Positions 1 to 5,336 of a stretch of DNA of 5,853 bases are shown here, piece by piece. The notes under the pieces are model-generated. The model saw nothing but the letters and a program-made list of their open reading frames with translations, was not told the origin of the DNA and made no database searches. Position numbers and translations under genes: made by a program. Source of the DNA: JAAYYY01 sp032260445 (GTDB taxonomy: Bacteria; Chloroflexota; Anaerolineae; Promineifilales; Promineifilaceae). The number at the start of each line of letters is the position of its first letter. Within the stretch, counting starts at the first letter, position 1. The stretch spans positions 1 to 5,853 of the forward strand of contig JAVVFG010000270.1 of the NCBI GenBank assembly GCA_032260445.1, written 5' to 3'.

Positions 1-447
1 CTCACCGCTATGGTCCGCTATGGCGACCACCTGCCGCGCGGCTTCATCACCAACTTGCTCGCCGTGCGCAGCGTCATGGCCCCCGCCTACATGCGCAGCG
101 CCGTCGAGCGCGACGCCGCCGCTGTCGCCGCCCTCGCCGCCGAGGGCGAACGGCTGCCTGGCGAAGCCGGAGCCTACGCCGCCTTTGACTGGCGCCTGCA
201 CCATGAGCTCACCGTGCGTAGCGGCAACCCGGTCTACACTCTGATCCTCAACGGCTTTGCCGGCTTCTACGAGCAGGTGGCCCAGCGCTACTTCAGCCGG
301 CCGGAAGCGCGCGCCGTCTCGCGCGCCTTTTACCGCGAGCTGGCCGCCATCGCCGCCGCCGGCGACGGCGCCGCGGCGGAGCGCCTGGCACAGGAGGTCA
401 TGGCCGAGAGCATTCGCCAGTGGCGCGCCTGGAGGGACGAGCAATGA
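1..447 (+). CDS. FadR-like GntR-family transcriptional regulator, C-terminal ligand-binding domain (5' partial)
   Basis: The reading frame is open from base 1, so the N-terminal winged helix-turn-helix and the true start lie before the window; the ATG at 10 is internal. The visible part is all-alpha and matches, by recall, the acyl-CoA-binding domain of E. coli FadR. The clearest landmarks are SGNPVYTLILNG (220-255), then YFSRPEAR (289-312), then a FYREL helix. FadR represses fatty-acid degradation and activates synthesis genes, and releases DNA on binding long-chain acyl-CoA. In the last helix, Glu, Ser and Trp line up with FadR residues linked to ligand binding (E218, S219, W223), but Tyr215 and Gly216 appear replaced by Val and Met. 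A DxxxH pair (187-201) resembles the metal-binding FCD family, but the later FCD histidines are missing, which favours the FadR type. The gene is first in a coupled operon with the AGPS-like and GlpD-like genes, so it may regulate them. The effector is inferred, not shown. Confidence 0.85.
   Translation, partial: LTAMVRYGDHLPRGFITNLLAVRSVMAPAYMRSAVERDAAAVAALAAEGERLPGEAGAYAAFDWRLHHELTVRSGNPVYTLILNGFAGFYEQVAQRYFSRPEARAVSRAFYRELAAIAAAGDGAAAERLAQEVMAESIRQWRAWRDEQ
431..436 (+). promoter_or_regulatory. Ribosome binding site of the AGPS-like gene
   Basis: GGAGGG lies 7 nt before the ATG at 444, inside the last codons of the regulator gene. This strong Shine-Dalgarno match at ideal spacing selects ATG 444 over the in-frame GTG at 420, and supports coupled translation of the two genes. 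Confidence 0.8.
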
Positions 448-2057
448 GACGATGGAACGGCTGGGGCGAGACGACCACAGACTACCCGCTCCCGGAGACA
501 GCCGCGACCCAGCTGGCCGCGTGGGTGGGGCCGGGCACACCGCCGCATGACATCTCCTGGGAAGCGGCGCTGGCGCAGGTGCCCCCGTCGCGGCTGCCCG
601 GCCATCCCCTGATTGACACCGCGCCGGCCGCCCGCCTGCGCCACGCGCGCGGGCAAAGCCTGCCCGACTGGATCGCTCTGCGCGCCGGCCTCGTGCGGGC
701 GTTCCCTGACGGCGTCGCCTTCCCCACCAACGACGACGAGGTGCGCGCGCTGCTCGCCTACGCCCGCGAGCGCGGCGCCGCCCTCATCCCCTACGGCGGC
801 GGCACCAGTGTGGCCGGCCATATCAATCCGCTGCCCGGCGCGCGCCCCGTGCTCACCGCCAACATGAGCCGGCTCAACCGCCTGCGCCGCTACGACGAGG
901 AAAGCCTCCTCGCCACCTTTGGCGCCGGCGTCGCCGGTCCCGACCTCGAAGCGCAACTGCGCGCCCACGGCGCCACCCTCGGCCACTACCCGCAGTCGTT
1001 CGAATATTCCACCCTCGGCGGCTGGATTGCCAGTCGCTCCAGCGGGCAGCAGTCGCTCGGCTACGGGCGCATCGAAGACCTCTTCGTCGGCGGCCACGTC
1101 GAAAGCCCCGCCGGACCGTTGCACCTGCCGTCGACCTTCCCCGCCAGCGCCGCCGGGCCGGAGCTGCGCCAGCTCGTCCTCGGCAGCGAAGGGCGCCTGG
1201 GGATCATCACCGAGGCGACCGTGCGCGTCAGCCCGCTGCCCGAGCGCGAAGATTTCCACGCTGTCTTCTTCCCCGATTTCGACAGCGGCTGCGCGGCGAC
1301 GCGGGCCATGCTCCAGGCCGGGCTGCCTCTCTCCATGCTGCGCCTCAGCACTGCCGTGGAGACGGAGACTACGCTGGCGCTCGCCGGCCACCCCCATCTC
1401 ATCGGCGCCCTCGAGCGCTTGCTCGCCCTGCGCGGCATTGGGAACGGCAAGGCAATGCTCCTGCTAGGCTTCACCGGCCCGGACAAGGTGGTCCAGGCCG
1501 CACGTAAAGCGGCGCTGGACCTGGCGGGTGACCACAGCGGCGTGCACGCGGGACGCACCTTTGGCAACGAGTGGCACAAGAGCCGCTTCCGCACGCCCTA
1601 CCTGCGCAACACGTTGTGGGCGATGGGCTACGCCGTGGACACTCTGGAAACGGCAGTGAGCTGGACGCGCGTGCCGGCAACCATCGCCGCCGTCGAAGCC
1701 GCCCTGCACGACGCGCTGGCTGGCGAGGACGAGCGCGTCCACGTCTTCACCCACCTTTCCCACTTCTACAGCGACGGCTGCAGCCTCTACACGACCTATC
1801 TCTTCCGCCACGGCGCCACGGGAGAGGAAACACTGGCGCGCTGGGAGCGCCTCAAGGGCGTCGCCAGCCAGGCGATCGTCGCCGCCGGCGGCACGATCAG
1901 CCACCAGCACGGCGTCGGCCTCGACCATCGCCCCTATCTGCCCGCGGAAAAGGGTGCGCTGGGAATGGAGACGATAGCGGCCGTGTGCCGTGTGTTCGAC
2001 CCGGAGCAGATGATGAATCCGGGCAAGCTCATTGCGGGAGACGACCATGGAGCGTAA
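444..2057 (+). CDS. FAD-binding oxidase, alkyl-dihydroxyacetonephosphate synthase (AGPS) homologue
   Basis: This 537-residue protein aligns end to end, by recall, with the catalytic part of AGPS, which swaps the acyl chain of acyl-DHAP for a fatty alcohol and so forms the ether bond of ether lipids. It opens with WNGWG, an AGPS hallmark. The PCMH-type FAD domain follows, with PYGGGTSVAG (residues 116-125), a STLGGWIASRSSG segment near 185-200, IEDL, and GSEGRLGIITEATV closing the domain. The C-terminal cap ends with HQHGVG (487-492) and DPEQMMNPGKL. Active-site residues of the mammalian enzyme have counterparts: Arg300 (for R419), Tyr449 (for Y578), and His487/His489 in the HHH position, where the middle His is Gln. 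There is no peroxisomal presequence, as expected for a bacterium. The start is ATG 444, in an ATGA overlap with the regulator's stop. The gene overlaps the next one by 11 nt. The alternative is a related oxidase of the D-lactate/glycolate dehydrogenase superfamily, but the N- and C-terminal signatures favour AGPS. Substrate identity is inferred. Confidence 0.88.
   Translation: MRRWNGWGETTTDYPLPETAATQLAAWVGPGTPPHDISWEAALAQVPPSRLPGHPLIDTAPAARLRHARGQSLPDWIALRAGLVRAFPDGVAFPTNDDEVRALLAYARERGAALIPYGGGTSVAGHINPLPGARPVLTANMSRLNRLRRYDEESLLATFGAGVAGPDLEAQLRAHGATLGHYPQSFEYSTLGGWIASRSSGQQSLGYGRIEDLFVGGHVESPAGPLHLPSTFPASAAGPELRQLVLGSEGRLGIITEATVRVSPLPEREDFHAVFFPDFDSGCAATRAMLQAGLPLSMLRLSTAVETETTLALAGHPHLIGALERLLALRGIGNGKAMLLLGFTGPDKVVQAARKAALDLAGDHSGVHAGRTFGNEWHKSRFRTPYLRNTLWAMGYAVDTLETAVSWTRVPATIAAVEAALHDALAGEDERVHVFTHLSHFYSDGCSLYTTYLFRHGATGEETLARWERLKGVASQAIVAAGGTISHQHGVGLDHRPYLPAEKGALGMETIAAVCRVFDPEQMMNPGKLIAGDDHGA
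2036..2040 (+). promoter_or_regulatory. Ribosome binding site of the GlpD-like gene
   Basis: GGGAG sits 6 nt before the ATG at 2047, within the 3' end of the AGPS-like gene. It supports ATG 2047 over the in-frame TTG at 2032, which would add five residues not needed for the fold. Confidence 0.7.
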
Positions 2058-3753
2058 CGCCATCTGGAACGACCTCGCCCAGCCTTGGGACCTGATTATC
2101 GCCGGCGGCGGCATCACCGGCGCCGGCATCCTGCGCGAAGCGACGCGGCTCGGCCTGCGCGCCGTCCTGTTCGAGCAGCGCGACTTCGCCTGGGGCACCA
2201 GCAGCCGCTCGAGCAAGCTCGTCCACGGCGGCCTGCGCTACCTCGCCCAGGGGCGCATCGGCCTGCTGCGCACCTCGGTGCAGGAGCGTGAAAACCTGCT
2301 CGATGCCGGGCCGGGGCTGGTGCAGCCGCTCGGCTTCCTCTGGGCCACCTACGAGGGCAGCCGCCCCGGGCGCTGGCTCTTCGAGGCCGGCCTTTCCCTC
2401 TACGACCTGCTCGCCTGGCAGTGGAGCCACACGTATCACGACGCGCCCGACTTCCACATGCTGGCGCCCCATCTACGCCAGCGCAAGCTGCAGGGCGGCT
2501 TTGCCTATGGCGATGCCCAGACCGACGACGCCCGGCTCGTGCTGCGCCTCCTGCAGGAAGCCGTCGCCGATGGCGCCACCGCCCTCAACTACGCCCGCGT
2601 TGCCGGCCTCCTGCGCGAAGACGGCGCCGTACGTGGCGTCATTGTCGAAGACACACTAAGGGGCCCCACCCAGGAAATCCGAGGGCGCGCCGTCGTCAAC
2701 GCCACCGGCGCCTGGGCCGACCGCCTGCGCCAGGAGGTCGGCGCCCACCCCCGGCTGCGCCCCCTGCGCGGCAGCCACCTGGTCTTCCCCGCCTGGCGCC
2801 TGCCCGTGGCCCAGGCCGTTAGCTTTGCCCATCCCCACGACGGCCGGCCGGTCTTCATCTTTCCCTGGGAAGGCGTAACTATCGTCGGCACGACCGACGT
2901 CGACCATCACACCCCGCTCGACGAGGAGCCGCGCATCAGCACGGAGGAAACGGCCTACCTCATGGCTGCCGTCGCCACCTATTTCCCCGGCCTGGACGTG
3001 CGCCTCGAAGAAGCCGTCTCCAGCTTCGCCGGCGTGCGCCCGGTCATCGGCACCGGCGCCGCCCCCTCAGAGGAGTCGCGCGACCACGTCGTGTGGCAGG
3101 AGGACGGCCTGCTCACCGTCACCGGCGGCAAGCTGACCACCTTCCGCCGCATCGCCCGCGACGCCCTCGAAGCACTGCGCCCGCAGCTGCCGCAAATGGG
3201 ACCGTGGCAAGAGGACGCCCCGGCCCTTTCCCCTGCTGGCGGCAGCCTCGACGGCAACGGCCTCGACGCCACCACCCAACAGCGCCTCTGGGGCCGCTAC
3301 GGCGCCCTCGCCCCCCAGCTTGTCGCCGCCGCGCAGCCGGGCGAGCTCGCGCCCATCGGCACGACCCCCACCCTCTGGGCCGAGCTGCGCTGGGCCGCGC
3401 GCGCTGAACAGGTCGTCCATCTCGAAGACCTCCTCCTGCGCCGCCTCCGCCTCGGCCTCATCGCCCCGCAAGGCGGCGCCGCGCACAAAGCGCGCATTCA
3501 GGCAATCTGCCAGGAAGAGCTCGGCTGGGATGAGGCGCGCTGGCAGGCAGAGTGGGCCGCCTACCACGACCTATGGCGTTGCTGCTACGCCCCGCCCGAT
3601 CCGGCGCTCGTCCCCGACTGGGAACCGCTCACCCACCGCCCGCCGCAGGGACAAACCCTACCCCCCTGGCTCACCTTCCGCCGCCTCGCCCCCCTCGGCG
3701 CCCTGCTCTCCTTCTTCCTGCTCCTCCTCGCCCGCCTCTCCCGCCGCCGCTAG
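2047..3753 (+). CDS. glpD: FAD-dependent glycerol-3-phosphate dehydrogenase (GlpD family)
   Basis: A 568-residue flavoprotein that oxidises sn-glycerol-3-phosphate to DHAP and, in known GlpD enzymes, passes electrons to the membrane quinone pool. The N-terminal Rossmann motif is AGGGITGAG (residues 19-27), with Glu43 ending the second strand to bind FAD ribose. GTSSRSSKLVHGGLRYL (50-66) is the GlpD substrate/FAD signature. Also visible are NATGAWAD, GTTDVDH, AGVRP with Arg331 (matching the substrate-binding Arg of E. coli GlpD), and GGKLTTFRRIA with Lys362. The C-terminal helical DAO_C domain follows, including HLEDLLLRRLRLGL. The length is near the Bacillus type and longer than the E. coli enzyme. 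Oddly, the last 30 residues form a Leu/Phe-rich segment (about 547-562) flanked by Arg and ending in RRR, which looks like a C-terminal membrane anchor. The gene ends with tandem stops (TAGTAG). It is third in the operon, after the AGPS homologue, so it may supply DHAP for ether-lipid synthesis rather than glycerol catabolism. No glycerol kinase or facilitator gene is visible. Confidence 0.93.
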   Translation: MERNAIWNDLAQPWDLIIAGGGITGAGILREATRLGLRAVLFEQRDFAWGTSSRSSKLVHGGLRYLAQGRIGLLRTSVQERENLLDAGPGLVQPLGFLWATYEGSRPGRWLFEAGLSLYDLLAWQWSHTYHDAPDFHMLAPHLRQRKLQGGFAYGDAQTDDARLVLRLLQEAVADGATALNYARVAGLLREDGAVRGVIVEDTLRGPTQEIRGRAVVNATGAWADRLRQEVGAHPRLRPLRGSHLVFPAWRLPVAQAVSFAHPHDGRPVFIFPWEGVTIVGTTDVDHHTPLDEEPRISTEETAYLMAAVATYFPGLDVRLEEAVSSFAGVRPVIGTGAAPSEESRDHVVWQEDGLLTVTGGKLTTFRRIARDALEALRPQLPQMGPWQEDAPALSPAGGSLDGNGLDATTQQRLWGRYGALAPQLVAAAQPGELAPIGTTPTLWAELRWAARAEQVVHLEDLLLRRLRLGLIAPQGGAAHKARIQAICQEELGWDEARWQAEWAAYHDLWRCCYAPPDPALVPDWEPLTHRPPQGQTLPPWLTFRRLAPLGALLSFFLLLLARLSRRR

Positions 3754-3789
3754 TAGGGCCGGTTTTCCACTAGGGCCGTGACGTATTCG

Positions 3790-3798
3790 TGGTAGAAT
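3790..3798 (+). promoter_or_regulatory. Isolated extended -10-like promoter element
   Basis: TGGTAGAAT fits the extended -10 pattern TGN-TATAAT with one mismatch. No good -35 box is seen 16-18 bp upstream. If used, transcription would start near 3805 and run antisense into the 3' end of the AI-2E family gene. AT-rich -10-like words stand out in such GC-rich DNA but can occur by chance. Confidence 0.25.
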
Positions 3799-3813
3799 GA
3801 ACGTGGCCCATTT

Positions 3814-3828
3814 CCAGAGTAGCTCTGG
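3814..3828. terminator. Possible bidirectional terminator hairpin between convergent genes
   Basis: CCAGAG-TAG-CTCTGG is a perfect 6-bp stem with a 3-nt loop, lying between two convergent genes where terminators are expected. Neither strand has a T-tract after the stem, so it is not a canonical intrinsic terminator. It could be a weak or T-less terminator, or an RNA 3'-end stabiliser. Confidence 0.3.
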
Positions 3829-3873
3829 CGCCCATGCGGTCAACGTGGCCGCCGTGGTCACATGCTGAGAAGC

Positions 3874-5184
3874 CTACCGCCCCGCCGCGTCGTCCGGCCG
3901 CGCCTCGCTCGTCGCCGACTCCCCAGACCGCCCTGTCAGGCGGCCGCCCACCGCGCGCAGCGGCCCCCCAAGCCGCGCGAGGACGACTCGCACCCCCCGC
4001 CGCACCGGATCGGCTGCCGAATCCTCAAACCAACCCGGCGGAAACGGCGGCAAATCAAACATCTTGCGCCACGCATACACGCCGACTAGCTTCACCGACG
4101 CCAGCACCGGCGCGGCGAGCACAGCGCCCAGAATCCCAGCAACCGACGCCCCCATGAACACGCCGACCATCACCAGGATCGGGTGCAGGTCCAGCGCGCC
4201 GCCGACGATGCGCGGCACCAGCAGGTTGTTCTCCAGCTGCTGGATGACGATCATCGCCGCCAGGACGACCCCAGCGTGGCCAAAGGCTGACATCCCGGCG
4301 AAATGGGTCGGCTGGAACAGCGTCACCAGCATCGCCGCGATCGTGCCGATCACCGGCCCGACCACCGGGATAAACTCCAGTAGACCCGAGAGCAACCCGA
4401 GCGCCAGCGCATTCTGCACCTGCAAGATGCCCAGGGTGATGGCGACGATCGTGCCGATGACCAGCCCTAGGATGATTTGGCCCCGCAGGTAGGCGCTCCA
4501 GATGTTGCCAAACTCGCTCATCAGCAGCTCGGCGTCGCGCCGGTAGCCGGGCGGCTGCGCAAATGAGCCGACGTAGCCGCGCAACCGCGGGATCTCCAGC
4601 GCCGTATAGATCGACACCACCCACACAAACAGCACATTGCCCAGCAGACGCAGCGTCGTGCCCGCCGCTTGGCTCACATATTGCCCGCTGCGGCTCAGTA
4701 GCGGCTCCACCAGCCCCAACGCCTGCGCCCGCACCGTACTCCACTCGACGGTACTCAAGGTAAAGGAGAAGGGGCCGAAGAGGATCTCGGTCTCCGGGTC
4801 GGGGAACCAGTCACGCAGCAGGTTGATCGTCTGCGTCACCAGGTTCGGCAGGTTGTTGATGAAGGCCACCACCTGGTTGTACACCACCAGCCCCAGCGCC
4901 GTGATGATCCCTGCCAGCAGAAAAAGAAACAAGATATAGACAATCAGCGTGATCGTGCCACGGCGCAGCGGCGTCCGCTCGTCGATAAAGCGGATCAGCG
5001 GGTGCAGCAGGTAAGCCAGCACCGCCGCCATCACCACCTGCGCGATCAGGCCCGAGAAACGCCACGCCAGTAACGCAAACAGCAGCAGCGACACGAGCAC
5101 AACCACCGTCTTCGTGGTGCGGTTCCACGGCGGCGACTCGACGTCGTACTCCGGCGGCACGGGCGGCAACGGTCCATTCTCCAT
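3874..5184 (-). CDS. AI-2E family transporter (PerM/YdbI-type multi-spanning membrane protein)
   Basis: A 436-residue integral membrane protein with the AI-2E transporter layout. Two N-terminal helices (about 26-41 and 45-60) and a third (77-102) are followed by a soluble stretch (about 103-180), then further hydrophobic segments around 180-197, 237-254, 258-290, 304-314 and 336-366. Family motifs are clear: LEFIPVVGP (269-277), QQLENNLLVPRIVG (315-328) and the following HP (334-335). Family members have been linked to export of the signal AI-2 and, in other cases, to sodium/proton antiport, so the substrate cannot be named. The N-terminus is short and proline-rich, and the last 60 residues are a polar, Arg-rich cytoplasmic-type tail. 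ATG 5184 is preceded directly by an in-frame GTG (5187) and AGGAGG (5188-5193). ATG is preferred because the GTG would have no spacer. The gene is convergent with glpD and divergent from the RmlC gene, so it is probably a single-gene unit. Confidence 0.9.
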   Translation of the reverse strand: MENGPLPPVPPEYDVESPPWNRTTKTVVVLVSLLLFALLAWRFSGLIAQVVMAAVLAYLLHPLIRFIDERTPLRRGTITLIVYILFLFLLAGIITALGLVVYNQVVAFINNLPNLVTQTINLLRDWFPDPETEILFGPFSFTLSTVEWSTVRAQALGLVEPLLSRSGQYVSQAAGTTLRLLGNVLFVWVVSIYTALEIPRLRGYVGSFAQPPGYRRDAELLMSEFGNIWSAYLRGQIILGLVIGTIVAITLGILQVQNALALGLLSGLLEFIPVVGPVIGTIAAMLVTLFQPTHFAGMSAFGHAGVVLAAMIVIQQLENNLLVPRIVGGALDLHPILVMVGVFMGASVAGILGAVLAAPVLASVKLVGVYAWRKMFDLPPFPPGWFEDSAADPVRRGVRVVLARLGGPLRAVGGRLTGRSGESATSEARPDDAAGR

Positions 5185-5187
5185 CAC

Positions 5188-5193
5188 CCTCCT
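5188..5193 (-). promoter_or_regulatory. Shine-Dalgarno sequence of the AI-2E family gene
   Basis: Read on the minus strand this is a perfect AGGAGG, only 3 nt before ATG 5184 and touching GTG 5187. The spacing is unusually short. A promoter-like -10 box abuts it directly upstream. Confidence 0.65.
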
Positions 5194-5222
5194 ATTATCG
5201 GCGACCCCGCCCCGCTTGGCAA
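5194..5222 (-). promoter_or_regulatory. Predicted sigma-70-type promoter of the AI-2E family gene
   Basis: On the minus strand, TTGCCA (5217-5222) and GATAAT (5194-5199) are separated by exactly 17 bp, each one mismatch from consensus. The expected transcription start, about 7 nt after the -10 box, falls near 5187, at the start codons themselves. Transcripts from it would therefore be leaderless or nearly so and would exclude the AGGAGG. Confidence 0.45.
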
Positions 5223-5286
5223 TCTTCTGTCAGCACCAATTAACCGATCCGCTCCAACGCCCATGGCTACATCTCCCACCTTCCGT

Positions 5287-5292
5287 TACAAT
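5287..5292 (+). promoter_or_regulatory. Candidate -10 box of the RmlC-type gene
   Basis: TACAAT is one mismatch from the sigma-70 -10 consensus and lies 44 nt before ATG 5337, giving a leader of roughly 38 nt. The region at -35 spacing (TGGCTA, 5264-5269) matches poorly, so this may be an activated or weak promoter. Confidence 0.35.
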
Positions 5293-5336
5293 TCTCCCCA
5301 CCAAGCAACAACCACCTAGTCGCCGAGAGACACTCA

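Larger units (their letters stand above)
3754..3873. other. Convergent intergenic region
   Basis: A 120-bp gap between the ends of glpD and the AI-2E family gene. It contains the 7-bp direct repeat TAGGGCC (3754-3760, 3771-3777), the 9-bp direct repeat AACGTGGCC (3800-3808, 3842-3850), a small hairpin (3814-3828) and an extended -10-like sequence (3790-3798). No convincing gene or tRNA is seen. Confidence 0.6.
5194..5336. other. Divergent intergenic region between the AI-2E family gene and the RmlC-type gene
   Basis: It is visibly more AT-rich than the flanking genes and holds promoter-like elements for both directions. No inverted repeat strong enough to call an operator, riboswitch or RNA gene was seen. 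Confidence 0.6.

Noticed and set aside
330..1397. A 355-codon minus-strand ORF opposite the regulator and AGPS-like gene.
   Set aside because: Its translation is low-complexity Gly/Ala/Arg text typical of antisense reading of GC-rich genes, while the plus strand has strong family homology throughout.
1464..2216. A 250-codon minus-strand ORF across the AGPS-GlpD junction.
   Set aside because: It spans two well-supported coding regions on the opposite strand and has no recognisable domain.
3658..3861. A 67-codon minus-strand ORF after the AI-2E family stop, starting at GTG 3861.
   Set aside because: It has no good ribosome binding site, and its second half is a Glu/Gly-rich antisense reading of the glpD tail. 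Its short hydrophobic start in the spacer is not enough to call a gene.
3797..3868. A 23-codon ORF starting at ATG 3797 in the convergent spacer.
   Set aside because: The ATG overlaps the only promoter-like -10 box (TAGAATG), so its transcript would start after the start codon. There is no Shine-Dalgarno, and the peptide shows no recognisable features.
4064..4492. A 142-codon plus-strand ORF inside the AI-2E family gene.
   Set aside because: It is antisense to conserved AI-2E family motifs and rich in Thr/Pro/Ser, as expected from a complementary-frame shadow.
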